From assembly GCA_000018565.1 (NCBI GenBank), contig CP000875.1, forward strand, positions 1,069,199 through 1,133,198: a stretch of DNA of 64,000 bases, in the 5' to 3' direction. The notes beneath the pieces were generated by a model. That model was not told the DNA's origin, ran no database searches, and saw nothing but the letters and a program-made list of their open reading frames with translations. A program made the position numbers and the translations under genes. The stretch comes from Herpetosiphon aurantiacus DSM 785 (GTDB lineage Bacteria; Chloroflexota; Chloroflexia; Chloroflexales; Herpetosiphonaceae). Below, piece by piece: positions 35,072 through 44,504 of this stretch. Position 1 is the first letter of the stretch. Each line of letters begins with the position of its first letter.

Positions 35072-37474
35072 ATGCTGCAACGAATTCGCGCTTTTGTTCA
35101 ACCAGGCTATGGGTTATTAACCTGGACGCTTGCCAGCCTGATGGCCTTGTTGGTTGTGACCAATGTGGTCGAATCGGAATGGGTCGAAGGTTTTGAACGC
35201 ATGCGGATTGTGGCACTCGGCGGCTTGATTGTGGCAGCCTTGTTTGCGCGGTGGCAAGCCTTGCCCTCGTTTTTGGCCCATGTACTTAGTTTTTTCATGG
35301 GCTTGGCATGGTCAATTCGCTTTTTACCGCTTGATGAACGGCTCGATAGCCAAGTTGATCGCTGGACGGATATGCTGATTCGGGGGATTGCAGCAATTCG
35401 CGCGGTTAAAACTGGCGAGCAAATTGAAGATTATTATCTCTTTTCGTTGGCAGGCCTACTACTGGCTTGGATTTTTGCCTATAGCACGATTTGGCTGCTG
35501 TTTCGTTGGAACTGGAATTGGCGTTTGGTGCTGCTGAATGGTAGCCTGTTGATGGCCAATTTGACCTATGCGATTCCCAAACCAATTGCCTCGTTCTGGC
35601 TGTTTTTACTGGTTGCCCTGCTCTTTTTGGTCACGCAGACCTATGCCCAACGCCAAAATGGCTGGGATGCTGGCTTGCTTGAGCAACAAGAATGGCTTTC
35701 GCTGCGCTATTTGTGGGCGGGAGTTTTAGCCTGTTTTAGTTTGGTGTTTATGGCGGCCTTGATGCCTGCCAATATTACCAATGCCCAATTGCGGATTTTT
35801 GGCGAAAATCTGAGCCGCCCGATCGATTTCTTTCTGCCTGATAATGGGGCTGAACGCGCCGATCGTGGGCCGCAAGGTGTGGGGAATGTGGTCGTGCCCA
35901 ATGGTAGTGGGGCTAGTTTTTCCAATAATACGGTCAACCTTGGCGGGGCACGCTCAGCCACCAACGAAGTCGTGCTTGAAGTCAAAGCACCATCAGCCGA
36001 GTATTGGCGCTCGAATGCTTGGGATTTATACACAGGCAAAGGTTGGCAAAACACCACTGGCGAGTTGGCTTGGCAAGTGCGCCAAACTCCAACCCGCCGC
36101 GAAGCCTTGACCCCAATTAATCCCGAAGATACGCTGACCCAGCTTGATACAACTGGTCGTGTGCCATTCACCCAAACGATTAAATTGATGCAAACCCGTG
36201 GCGATCAGCAATTGCCTGCCGCAACCTCGCCGCTGACTTGGAGCGTGCCAGTCTTGGTGCAACACTCATTTATCGTTTCGGATACCGAAAATACCTTGCC
36301 CAACTTTGCCGATAGTGCGATCTATTTCAATCAAGGCCCAGCCAACGAAGGCTTTGAATACAGCGTAGTTTCGTTGATCAGCAATATTGATAAGCAAAGT
36401 TTGCGTGGAGCAGCGACCGATTATCCGGCTTGGTTGCAGCGCTATGTTCAGTTGCCCGATACGCAATCGATGCGCAATATTGCTGGTTTATCGCGCCAAT
36501 TAACGACTGCGGCAGGAGCTGAAACCGCCTATGATAAAGCGGTGGCAATCGAACGTTATTTGCGCGAATTTCCCTATGATGATCAAATTCCTGCGCCGCC
36601 TGCTGATGCCGACCCGATCGAGAATTTCTTGTTCAATCTACGGCGGGGCTACTGCGATTATTTTGCTGGCTCGATGGTGCTGATGTTGCGGGCGCAAGGG
36701 ATTCCAGCGCGTTGGGTTCAGGGCTATGCCACCGGCGATTATGATGCTGATCGCCAAGTCTATGTCGTGCGTGATACGATTGCCCATAGCTGGCCCGAAG
36801 TCTATTTTATGGGCTATGGCTGGATTCGCTTCGAGCCAACCCCAGCGGGCTATGTAACTGTGCCAATTCGGCCTGATGGCCCACCCCAAGCCATAGATAA
36901 CAGCGAAAACCCTGATGATATTGGGCCAAATGCGGGGATTGTTGATCAACCAACTACCAATTTTGATGCCCTGCAAGATTTGCGCGAAAACTTCCAAACC
37001 ACGCCAATTCCAACGGTCGAACCTCAAGCGTTGCCAGCTGAAGATGTAGCGGCGCAGGTTGTCGAAAGCAGCCCATTCTGGCGTTGGCTGGCCATTATTT
37101 GTGGAGTGATTGGCTTAATTATTTTGTTGCTATGGTTGCTGTTGCAACGTGAATTTCGTGGTTTGCGACCTGCGGCACGGGCCTATGGGTTTATTGGCTT
37201 ATTGGCGCGTTGGGCTGGTTTAGAGCAGCGACCCGAACGCACACCCCAAGAGTTTGCCTGCGATTTGGCCAAAGAAATGCCTGGCCAGCGCCGAACTCTG
37301 CGGCGCTTGGCCGATGCCTATAGTGCTGAGCAATATGGCAGCCAAGTGCGGCTTGACCCTGAGGAAATTGAAAATGATCGAGCTATGGTCAGTCGCACGC
37401 TTTGGCCGCGCTCGATCAGCCGTGGTTGGCGCTCGATTTTGCAACAAATCTTGCATCCGCGCTGGCGACGCTAG
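35072..37474 (+). CDS. TgpA-like membrane transglutaminase
   Basis: This 800-residue membrane protein has several N-terminal helices (~15-235), an extracytoplasmic transglutaminase-core domain (~470-590), one more TM (~665-685) and a cytoplasmic C-terminal DUF4129-like part. The catalytic Cys lies in RRGYCDYFAGSM, His in TIAHSWPEVYF and the acidic partner in IRFEPTPAG. Between the TM bundle and the enzyme domain are ~230 residues of beta-rich sequence (YWRSNAWDLYTGKGW). In Pseudomonas, TgpA is an essential membrane enzyme. The substrate here is unknown. GAGGAA precedes the ATG. Confidence 0.9.
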   Translation: MLQRIRAFVQPGYGLLTWTLASLMALLVVTNVVESEWVEGFERMRIVALGGLIVAALFARWQALPSFLAHVLSFFMGLAWSIRFLPLDERLDSQVDRWTDMLIRGIAAIRAVKTGEQIEDYYLFSLAGLLLAWIFAYSTIWLLFRWNWNWRLVLLNGSLLMANLTYAIPKPIASFWLFLLVALLFLVTQTYAQRQNGWDAGLLEQQEWLSLRYLWAGVLACFSLVFMAALMPANITNAQLRIFGENLSRPIDFFLPDNGAERADRGPQGVGNVVVPNGSGASFSNNTVNLGGARSATNEVVLEVKAPSAEYWRSNAWDLYTGKGWQNTTGELAWQVRQTPTRREALTPINPEDTLTQLDTTGRVPFTQTIKLMQTRGDQQLPAATSPLTWSVPVLVQHSFIVSDTENTLPNFADSAIYFNQGPANEGFEYSVVSLISNIDKQSLRGAATDYPAWLQRYVQLPDTQSMRNIAGLSRQLTTAAGAETAYDKAVAIERYLREFPYDDQIPAPPADADPIENFLFNLRRGYCDYFAGSMVLMLRAQGIPARWVQGYATGDYDADRQVYVVRDTIAHSWPEVYFMGYGWIRFEPTPAGYVTVPIRPDGPPQAIDNSENPDDIGPNAGIVDQPTTNFDALQDLRENFQTTPIPTVEPQALPAEDVAAQVVESSPFWRWLAIICGVIGLIILLLWLLLQREFRGLRPAARAYGFIGLLARWAGLEQRPERTPQEFACDLAKEMPGQRRTLRRLADAYSAEQYGSQVRLDPEEIENDRAMVSRTLWPRSISRGWRSILQQILHPRWRR

Positions 37475-37515
37475 CTGGCCCAAATCTTGCTTTACTTAGT
37501 TTTGGCACAACCCGT

Positions 37516-37554
37516 AGCCGTGGCAGATCACTCGCGGGGGTGAGCTACCACGGC
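37516..37554. repeat. Interrupted palindrome (AGCCGTGG...CCACGGC)
   Basis: Seven-bp outer arms (37517-37523 with 37548-37554) enclose an inner TCAC/GTGA pair. It lacks a U-run. Its ends resemble those of the hairpin at 12542-12586. Confidence 0.55.
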
Positions 37555-37698
37555 ATTAACTAGACATAGGATCACAATTTATTCACCTATATGGGTGTTG
37601 TGCCAGTACCTGCCGCACTATACAATAGTACTCATATGATACCAAAGTACTTGTATCAGTGTGTGTGGGGACGCTAGCAGAACAGTAGGAGGCCGACC

Positions 37699-38085
37699 GT
37701 GACCAAACGCATTTTAATTGCCGAAGATGATACAGCGATTGCAATGACCCTAATGATTGGTCTGCGAAGTATCCCTGATGTTGAAGTAGTTCGGGCCTAT
37801 CATGGCGAAGAAGCTTTGAATATATGGCTGCACGAGCCGTGTGATATTCTTTTGACTGATCATCATATGCGTGAAATGTCTGGTTTGGATCTGATTCGAG
37901 CGCTGCGTTCCCAAGGCGCAACCCAACCCATGCTGATGATCACTGCGTATGATAGCGTAAAATTGCAACGTGAAGCCCGTGAGGCTGGGGCAACTGAATT
38001 GATTGCTAAGCCCTTTTTTATTGATCAACTGATTGACAAAGTTTCTGAAAAATTGCTTGATGTCTCGGTGGTTAATCACGCCTAA
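37699..38085 (+). CDS. Single-domain response regulator (CheY-like)
   Basis: This 128-residue protein is only a receiver domain. Acidic residues are in AEDD near the N-terminus, the phosphoacceptor is Asp54 (LLTDHHM), the conserved Thr lies in MITAYD and Lys in LIAKPFF. There is no output domain, so it probably works by protein contact or as a phosphorelay intermediate. The start is GTG, supported by GGAGG 6 nt before it. A terminator follows. No kinase gene is adjacent. Confidence 0.93.
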   Translation: MTKRILIAEDDTAIAMTLMIGLRSIPDVEVVRAYHGEEALNIWLHEPCDILLTDHHMREMSGLDLIRALRSQGATQPMLMITAYDSVKLQREAREAGATELIAKPFFIDQLIDKVSEKLLDVSVVNHA

Positions 38086-38129
38086 ATGGTGGTTTAGCTA
38101 GCTCAACGCTCTATAATCCTGTGTGGAGG

Positions 38130-38175
38130 ACACGGCCTACCTGAAATTTTAAGTAGGCCGTGTTCGGATTTTTAG
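38130..38175 (+). terminator. Rho-independent terminator
   Basis: A perfect 11-bp stem (38130-38140 with 38153-38163) has a 12-nt loop and is followed by TCGGATTTTTA. It lies between the receiver gene and the convergent protease gene. Confidence 0.85.
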
Positions 38176-40301
38176 GGTTGTTTCATGGCTACTGGCAAGT
38201 AGACCATTGATGTACTTGGGGTAGCTGTTACGCTTGGGGTAACCGTTGCGGTTGCCGTTGGCGTAATGGTTGGGGTTGCCGTGGCATCGCTGGTTGGCGT
38301 GACCGTGGCATTGCTGGCGGTTACCGTGAAGTTGGCGTTGCCAATATCAAAGAAAACATTGCCAGCACATTGCACTTTGATCCGACCAGTTGTGGTAGCA
38401 ACGTTTGGTACGGTGATGCTCTCGCTGCCATCATTAGGCGTGTTGCTCAGCACTGGGCTAAAGCTCGTACCACCATTGCTTGAGAACAAAATATTGACAT
38501 TGCTACAATTGACTGGTGCAGCAGTCGTGTTGGCAACATTCCAAGTAACGCTTTGGCTGCTGAAGCCAGCCCAGGTTACGGCGGTGTTTGGCGCGGTTAC
38601 TTGGAAGGGGCCAGCAGTATTGACGGTTGTAACTCGTGCTGTATCCAAGCCATAACCACCGCCACCAGCCCGATTATCACGGACGGTTAGGCGGAAATTC
38701 ATGGTGCGATTGGTCGTTGCCATCGATTCACCAATCGTCGTCGAGTTGTTCAAAATATTGGTCAAGCGTGGGAAGCTACGGCTGGTCGAAGTGGTTGAAT
38801 CGAAACTACGGAAAATTGGGCGATTGCCGTTATCAGTATTCGGTGGCGATGCTGAACCTAAATCGTATTGCTCCCAATTGTAAGTCAGGCTATCGCCGTT
38901 CACATCGTTGCCGCTGCCAGTTAATTCAAACGGCGTATTGGCAGGAATCGTGAAATCTGCGCCAGCGTTAGCGGTTGGTGGCGTGTTGCCAGTGGCCGCC
39001 GTGGTACCACAGCTTGCGCCAGCACCAGTTGTAATAAAGGCGCTCATTTCTTCCAAGCTTTTCACATGGAAATATGGATCACTGTTGGGTTGCAGATTTT
39101 CCGAGCCACAAATCCCAGCATAGGCCATAATGGTTGAGCCGCTGCCTGGTTCGTAGGCGGCTGGGCCTTCACGATTGCCACCGCCACAGGCGTTAGTTGT
39201 ACCGTTGAAGGTGTGGTTACCTGCGAATTGGTGACCAACTTCGTGGGCGACATAATCAATGTCAAAAGGATCGCCAACCGGAGCTGGTGAACCCGTCACA
39301 CCTTCAGCTTTTGAGCCTGAGACACAGACTGAGCCAAGTGCGGCAACCCCGCCACCACCAGTGCTGAATACGTGACCAATATCATAATTGGCGTTACCAA
39401 TCACGCTGGTGAGGTTAGTTTGATTCTCGCCCAGCATCTCAAAGCCATCGTCGTTGGTGTAGGGGTCAGTGCCGCCATTGGTATACACAATTAAGTTATT
39501 GTTGGCAACCAACACCATACGTACCGAGATATCGCGTTCGTAAACGGTATTAACGCGATTGACGCTAGTTACGATTGCTGCCATTGCTCCATTGACCGTG
39601 CCACCATGAAAACTGGTGTATTCGCCTGTAGCAGCCATGGCGAGGCGATAGGTGCGCAAGGTTTCGCCAATGCTATAGCGCTCAGGGAATGGGTTGGTGA
39701 TGGGAGTTTCGCCAACATAATCGGTCTTGCCTTTGCTGGCGAGTTTGCTGGGGTCGGCCACAAAATTACGGCTATCATAGACAATATAATTGCCAGTATC
39801 GTTGCGGCTGTAGGGGTCGATAAAATAGCGCCCTTCCGGAGCCAAGATCAAACCATGAAAGCCGCTTGGCGTAAGATCAAGCCGTGCAACCATTTCGGGG
39901 TCGTCGTAGCCTTGTGCCAAGTAGGTGCGCAATTCAGGGAACTTTGCCGCCAGCGCAGGCTCCATAATTGGCGATTCGACCACCCGAAATTGGCGAAATT
40001 GGCCGCTTGGCAGCGGTAAGCTCAACAAAAATGCTGATTGCTGTACCTGCACAGCACTTTCCAAGGGTGCTTGATCTAAACGCTGGCTCAAACCTGCGAG
40101 GTCGAGGCTGACCGTGCGGTAGACCAACGGCACGATATCACGTTGGCCTTTTTGCTGAATCCGTTGTTCAGCAACGTCTTGCCATAGCCCATCGGACGAC
40201 GATGCCGCGCTGGATGGTGTGAGGCTACTAGCCGCAAACACACTCAACAAGGCGATAGCGAGCGCCAACCCGATAGCGATCAACGAACGTTTGGTTTGCA
40301 T
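38172..40301 (-). CDS. Secreted reprolysin-like zinc metalloprotease
   Basis: This 709-residue exported protease has a signal peptide at the N-terminus (SLIAIGLALAIALLSVFAAS), a propeptide-like region and a metzincin domain. The zinc site is HEVGHQFAGNH. The consensus Gly of HExxHxxG is Ala, but the third His is kept. The Met-turn is SGSTIMAYAGIC. A domain near 440-550 has Asn/Asp/Gly PKD-like features (GNDVNGDSLTYNWEQYD). A further beta domain (FSSQSVTWNVANTTA) precedes a Thr-rich linker and the tail MVYLPVAMKQP. The start at 40301 has GGAT 5 nt upstream. It probably degrades extracellular protein, fitting a predatory lifestyle if this is Herpetosiphon. Confidence 0.92.
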   Translation of the reverse strand: MQTKRSLIAIGLALAIALLSVFAASSLTPSSAASSSDGLWQDVAEQRIQQKGQRDIVPLVYRTVSLDLAGLSQRLDQAPLESAVQVQQSAFLLSLPLPSGQFRQFRVVESPIMEPALAAKFPELRTYLAQGYDDPEMVARLDLTPSGFHGLILAPEGRYFIDPYSRNDTGNYIVYDSRNFVADPSKLASKGKTDYVGETPITNPFPERYSIGETLRTYRLAMAATGEYTSFHGGTVNGAMAAIVTSVNRVNTVYERDISVRMVLVANNNLIVYTNGGTDPYTNDDGFEMLGENQTNLTSVIGNANYDIGHVFSTGGGGVAALGSVCVSGSKAEGVTGSPAPVGDPFDIDYVAHEVGHQFAGNHTFNGTTNACGGGNREGPAAYEPGSGSTIMAYAGICGSENLQPNSDPYFHVKSLEEMSAFITTGAGASCGTTAATGNTPPTANAGADFTIPANTPFELTGSGNDVNGDSLTYNWEQYDLGSASPPNTDNGNRPIFRSFDSTTSTSRSFPRLTNILNNSTTIGESMATTNRTMNFRLTVRDNRAGGGGYGLDTARVTTVNTAGPFQVTAPNTAVTWAGFSSQSVTWNVANTTAAPVNCSNVNILFSSNGGTSFSPVLSNTPNDGSESITVPNVATTTGRIKVQCAGNVFFDIGNANFTVTASNATVTPTSDATATPTITPTATATVTPSVTATPSTSMVYLPVAMKQP

Positions 40302-40383
40302 AATCCATCCTTTTCCGCTAAACACAGCGTGGTTCATTATAGCGGTTGGCTACGATTAAGGAAAAGGTGAATTACATCACACC

Positions 40384-40725
40384 TTATTCAACCAAAACAA
40401 AAAAATAGCCCTCGGAGTTCTGAAAATTATAGCGCTGATCATCAAGCTCAACGCTGGTCAGCACATCGTTATACACGTGAATCAGATAATCATCGCCGTC
40501 ATACTGACACAATGGGCAAGTTTCGGCAATTGCAGACACAACGACATGCGTCATACCAGGTTTGCCATCGTTAGCACGACGATAACGATGATTCCAACGC
40601 AATTGGTCATTGAGTTTATACTCGTGTTGCCAATTTTCGGCATATTTAAATTGCAACACTAGCGGAATTTCGACCCCACAACTCAAACATGGTGCTTGCA
40701 AATGTAATGTGTTAAATGCACCCAT
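40384..40725 (-). CDS. Hypothetical zinc-ribbon protein
   Basis: This is a 113-residue protein with two CxxC knuckles: CLSCG at ~13 and CPLCQ at ~70. The arrangement suggests a single zinc-ribbon site. The rest is beta-rich and charged, including FKYAENWQHEYKLNDQLRWN. There is no known catalytic motif and I do not recognise the family. GGAG precedes the ATG by 8 nt, and codon use matches neighbours. It is a single gene, divergent from the SpoIID gene. Confidence 0.72.
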   Translation of the reverse strand: MGAFNTLHLQAPCLSCGVEIPLVLQFKYAENWQHEYKLNDQLRWNHRYRRANDGKPGMTHVVVSAIAETCPLCQYDGDDYLIHVYNDVLTSVELDDQRYNFQNSEGYFFVLVE

Positions 40726-40838
40726 AGTTTATACTCCCTTCGGTTAATCAATAACTTCTCTTTGATTTAGGTACAATTATTTTAAGTAATTTTTTAGAAT
40801 TACCTGCATTCATTAAGAAAATTTTAAGACGATCGCCT

Positions 40839-40844
40839 TATACT
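40839..40844 (+). promoter_or_regulatory. -10 hexamer upstream of SpoIID gene
   Basis: TATACT lies 55 bp before the ATG at 40900. It puts the transcript start near 40851, only 4 nt before the longer GTG start at 40855, and thus favours the ATG. Confidence 0.45.
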
Positions 40845-40899
40845 TGCTGGCAGCGTGAAGCAATCACGCGGGCTATTTTCTTCAGTGGAAGGAGCATGG

Positions 40900-42288
40900 A
40901 TGCTGCGCAGGTTAACATGGCGTTGGTTGGGTTTGCTCAGTTTGGCCTTAGGTTTGCTGATTCAAGCACCTGTTTCGGCGCAAACTCGCAATCAGCAACG
41001 AGCTAATTTAACGGTAACGGTCACCAATATTGATGGCAAGCCCTTGAGTAATGCCAGCGTTTCGGTAGCGAGCTTAGGCCTAACAACGACTACCAACGAA
41101 GCAGGCATCGCGCATTTTACAGTATCAACCAACGATAGCCAAGTGATTGAGGTGGCGGTTGAGTCACAGGGCCATCGTGCTTGGCGCTTACGTAATGCCC
41201 AGTTAATTCCTAATGATACGCTGTTGGTTGATGCGCCCCTTTCGCTTGCCGCCAAAGCTGTTGATCAACAACCTGAAATTATTGAGGTTCAGGCCCATCG
41301 GTTAACCACCAACGCGCCCCAAGAAGCTAACCTGAATGACGCTGAATTGAATCAAATAATGGCTGGCACAAATACCACGCCGCCAAGCACGATTCGGGTC
41401 TATCGCGTCAGCCTTGGCCGAATTGATACAGTTAATTTCAAAACCTATGTTAAGCACGTACTGCCCAATGAATGGGTGGCGGGCTGGCGCACTGAATCGT
41501 TGCGTTCGGGCGCGATGGCTTCGAAAACCTATGCCTGGTATCGCACGATGTACCCCAAATATCCGGGCAAAGGCTATGATACCAAGGATACGACTGCCGA
41601 CCAAGTGTACAATCCCAATGTCTCATATGCTAGCACCAACGCCGCAGTTGATGATACCTGGAACTATCGCTTGATCAAAAATAATGCGATTTTCCAAAGC
41701 CAATATTGTGCTGGCTCCTACAATGGCAGCCGCACGTCGGGCCAGTGCAGCCAAAATCATGGTTGGACGGTTGGCTTGTATATGAGCCAATGGGGCTCGA
41801 AATATCTGGCCGATAATGGCTCAAGCTGGCGTTCAATCCTAACGTTCTACTACGATAACGTCACAATTGGCACGATCTCTGGTGGCACAACGCCTAGTTT
41901 GCCAGCATGGCCAAGCTTGCGCAACGGCAGTTCGGGCAACGATGTTAAGGCTGCTCAGTATTTATTGCGTTCGCATGGCTATTCGCTGACTGCTGACGGC
42001 GCATTTGGCGCAGGCACCGAACAAGCAGTGCGCAGCTTCCAAAGTGCCAATGGCTTAACCGCTGATGGAATTATTGGCCCGCAAACCTATGCCAAACTGA
42101 TCAAAACCGTGCAAAATGGTAGCAGCGGCGATGCGGTTCGGGCAATTCAGACCCTGCTTGGTGTAACGGTTGATGGGGCATTTGGCGCAGGCACCGAACA
42201 AGCAGTGCTCAATCTGCAAGCAACTTATGACCTGACCCGCGATGGAATTGTTGGGCCAGTTACTTGGCAAGCAGCTTTTGGGAAGTAA
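40900..42288 (+). CDS. Secreted SpoIID/LytB-domain protein with two peptidoglycan-binding repeats
   Basis: This 462-residue exported protein has a signal peptide (RWLGLLSLALGLLIQAPVSA), then an Ig-like/carboxypeptidase-regulatory domain (~35-110, NIDGKPLSNASVSVASLG). The SpoIID domain (~165-320) has the family pattern VNFKTYVKHVLPNEW, SGAMASKTYAWY and HGWTVGLYMSQWG. Two PG_binding_1 repeats follow (~330-460), each ending with DGAFGAGTEQAV. SpoIID cleaves denuded glycan strands in spore-formers, and LytB-like proteins enhance amidases. In a non-sporulating filamentous bacterium a wall-remodelling role is likely. The start at 40900 has AAGGAG 5 nt upstream. Confidence 0.9.
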   Translation: MLRRLTWRWLGLLSLALGLLIQAPVSAQTRNQQRANLTVTVTNIDGKPLSNASVSVASLGLTTTTNEAGIAHFTVSTNDSQVIEVAVESQGHRAWRLRNAQLIPNDTLLVDAPLSLAAKAVDQQPEIIEVQAHRLTTNAPQEANLNDAELNQIMAGTNTTPPSTIRVYRVSLGRIDTVNFKTYVKHVLPNEWVAGWRTESLRSGAMASKTYAWYRTMYPKYPGKGYDTKDTTADQVYNPNVSYASTNAAVDDTWNYRLIKNNAIFQSQYCAGSYNGSRTSGQCSQNHGWTVGLYMSQWGSKYLADNGSSWRSILTFYYDNVTIGTISGGTTPSLPAWPSLRNGSSGNDVKAAQYLLRSHGYSLTADGAFGAGTEQAVRSFQSANGLTADGIIGPQTYAKLIKTVQNGSSGDAVRAIQTLLGVTVDGAFGAGTEQAVLNLQATYDLTRDGIVGPVTWQAAFGK

Positions 42289-42327
42289 ACACAACGTCTA
42301 ATCAGGTTCAAGCCTTTGCTTGTTTAT

Positions 42328-42430
42328 GCCCTCACCCCAACCCCTCGCCCACAAAACGGGCGAGGGGCTTTTCGTTGGGTGCTTCCCCCTCTCCCGCTTG
42401 CGGGATGAGGGGGCGAGGGGGCGAGGGATA
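42328..42430. repeat. Cloverleaf-like palindromic repeat, copy 4
   Basis: CCCTCACCCCAACCCCTCGCCC, GGGCGAGGGGC and CCCCTCTCCCGC units are present. It is less complete than copy 3. It lies between the SpoIID gene and the translin promoter. Confidence 0.65.
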
Positions 42431-42454
42431 ACAATCAAAGTGCCATGTTCGGCT

Positions 42455-42483
42455 TTGACTTATCGCGTCATGCCAAGTATGCT
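42455..42483 (+). promoter_or_regulatory. Promoter of translin-aroA operon
   Basis: TTGACT, a 17-bp spacer and TATGCT are close to consensus. The predicted transcript start, near 42490, lies inside the longer reading frame from 42445 and supports the GTG start at 42526. Confidence 0.7.
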
Positions 42484-42525
42484 ATGGGCAGTTTTACACC
42501 CAGAGAGTCTAACAAGGACAACGCT

Positions 42526-43194
42526 GTGAGTATTGAAACCACCAGCCTCATTAGCGAGTTAGAGGCGATTCATGCCACCCGCGAAATCGCGCTCAAATCG
42601 GCTCGCGAACTGATTCGCCAATGTGCCAACACGATTCGGGCGGTGCATCGCCACGAATGGGCTTTGGCCGAACCACTTTTGCAAGCAACGGCAGCAGCAG
42701 CTCAAAGCCTACGCGAACGCCTTCAGGATTATCCGGCCTTGCTCTATGCAGGCTATACCCAAGATGCCTTTAAAGAATATGCCGAAGCGGCATTAACCTT
42801 GGCCTTGGTGCGCGGCGAAACTCTGCCAACCCATCATGCCTTGGGCGTTGAAGCCGCAGCCTATCTCAATGGTTTGGCCGAGGCCGCCAGCGAATTGCGG
42901 CGCTATATTCTCGATGGCTTGCGCCATGGCAAGGTCGATAGCGGCGAACGCTTGCTCGACCAGATGGATGAGATCTATAGCTTTTTGGTGACGGTCGATT
43001 TCCCCGATGCCGTCACCAGTGGCTTGCGCCGCACAACCGACGCGCTGCGAGCTGTACTCGAACGCACCCGTGGCGATCTAACCAGCGCTGTGCGCCAAGA
43101 ACAATTGGTTGCCGCCCTCGCCCGCTTTGAACAGCATATGGGGCTGCCCCCCGCTGCGCTACAGGAGTCAACGCCCGATGAAACAGACAGTTAG
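42526..43194 (+). CDS. Bacterial translin-family protein
   Basis: This is a 222-residue all-helical protein. The pattern matches translin from start to end: ATREIALKSARELIRQCANT, then RAVHRHEWALAEPLL, the central LGVEAAAYLNGLAEAASELRR and the C-terminal VTSGLRRTTDALRAVLERTRGDL. Eukaryotic translin forms the C3PO nuclease ring with TRAX and binds single-stranded nucleic acid. Bacterial members are little studied and are often mislabelled haloacid dehalogenase. The start is GTG, with AAGGA 8 nt upstream and a consensus promoter before it. It overlaps aroA by 17 nt. I see no TRAX-like acidic triad. Confidence 0.82.
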   Translation: MSIETTSLISELEAIHATREIALKSARELIRQCANTIRAVHRHEWALAEPLLQATAAAAQSLRERLQDYPALLYAGYTQDAFKEYAEAALTLALVRGETLPTHHALGVEAAAYLNGLAEAASELRRYILDGLRHGKVDSGERLLDQMDEIYSFLVTVDFPDAVTSGLRRTTDALRAVLERTRGDLTSAVRQEQLVAALARFEQHMGLPPAALQESTPDETDS

Positions 43195-44473
43195 TCATGC
43201 CAAGCGCCTGCGCGGGGCAATTAGCGTCCCAGGTGATAAATCGATCTCGCATCGCTCGGTGTTATTTAATGCTTTAGCCGAGGGCAACGCCGAAATTACG
43301 GGGTTCTTGCCAGGCGCTGATTGTCTTTCGTCAATCGCTTGTTTGCGCCAAATGGGCGTTGAAATTGAACACAGCGACGATAAGGTACGGGTGTTCGGGC
43401 GGGGTTTGCGTGGCCTGCGTGAGCCAAGCGACGTTTTAGATTGTGGTAATTCGGGTACAACGCTCCGTTTGTTGGCAGGTTTATTGGCTGGTCAGCCATT
43501 TTTGAGCGTGCTAACTGGCGATGCGTCGTTGCGTTCACGCCCTCAGAAACGCATTGTTGAACCATTACGCCAACTAGGAGCCAAGCTCGATGGCCGCGAT
43601 AACGGCAACCGTGCACCCTTGGTGATTCGTGGCACAACCATTCATGGTGGCAACTATGAATTGCCGATCGCCAGTGCTCAAGTTAAATCGGCCTTGCTCT
43701 TGGCTGGTTTAACTGGCGATGCGCCAATGCGTTTATCGGGCAAAATCGTTAGCCGCGACCATACCGAGCGCATGTTGATCGCCATGGGAATTGATCTCAC
43801 CGTTAAAGATGATGAGATTGTGCTCTATCCACCGAGCCATCCGGTTTTCCCCTATCCGCTTTCGTTGCATGTTCCAGGCGATCCTTCGTCGGCAACCTTT
43901 TGGTGGGTAGCCGCAGCGATTCACCCCGATGCCGAAATTACCACCTTGGGCGTTGGATTAAACCCCAGTCGCACTGGAGCGCTCGATGTGCTCAAGGCCA
44001 TGGGCGCTGATATTACGATCAGCAATGAGCGCAATGAAGGTGCAGAGCCTGTTGGCGATGTAACCGTGCGTGGCGGTGGCTTACGAGGCACACGCATCGA
44101 TGGCGATTTAATTCCGCGTTTGATCGATGAAATTCCGGTGCTGGCGGTGGCGGCAGCCTGTGCAGTTGGCGAAACCGTGGTTGCCGATGCCGAAGAACTG
44201 CGGGCCAAAGAAACCGATCGGGTAGCCACAGTGGTTAGCGAACTAACAGCCATGGGTGCGACCCTCGAAGCCACACCCGATGGCATGATCATCGCTGGTG
44301 GTGGCGAACTCCAAGGCGCTCACGTTCAATCGCATGGTGATCATCGCATCGCGATGGCCTTGGCGGTGGCTGGCTTAGTGGCCGAAGGCGAAACGATTAT
44401 CGACGAAGCTGAAGCCGTGACCGTCTCGTACCCAACATTCTGGCAGCATTACGCGCAGATCAAAGAAGCCTGA
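43178..44473 (+). CDS. aroA: 3-phosphoshikimate 1-carboxyvinyltransferase (EPSP synthase)
   Basis: This 431-residue enzyme of the shikimate pathway joins shikimate-3-phosphate and PEP. Signatures are GAISVPGDKSISHRSV, LDCGNSGTTLRLLAG, RSRPQKRIVEPLRQLG, RDHTERML and the C-terminal SHGDHRIAMALAVAG. The length fits. The start at 43178 has AGGAG 10 nt upstream and overlaps the translin gene. It appears as a single aro gene; the rest of the pathway is elsewhere. In place of the usual Gly-Asn-Ala of sensitive types, the PEP loop reads GNSGTT, as in many class II enzymes. Confidence 0.97.
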   Translation: MKQTVSHAKRLRGAISVPGDKSISHRSVLFNALAEGNAEITGFLPGADCLSSIACLRQMGVEIEHSDDKVRVFGRGLRGLREPSDVLDCGNSGTTLRLLAGLLAGQPFLSVLTGDASLRSRPQKRIVEPLRQLGAKLDGRDNGNRAPLVIRGTTIHGGNYELPIASAQVKSALLLAGLTGDAPMRLSGKIVSRDHTERMLIAMGIDLTVKDDEIVLYPPSHPVFPYPLSLHVPGDPSSATFWWVAAAIHPDAEITTLGVGLNPSRTGALDVLKAMGADITISNERNEGAEPVGDVTVRGGGLRGTRIDGDLIPRLIDEIPVLAVAAACAVGETVVADAEELRAKETDRVATVVSELTAMGATLEATPDGMIIAGGGELQGAHVQSHGDHRIAMALAVAGLVAEGETIIDEAEAVTVSYPTFWQHYAQIKEA

Positions 44474-44504
44474 TCGCGCCGATAGCCCAACAAGGAGGTT
44501 GTGC

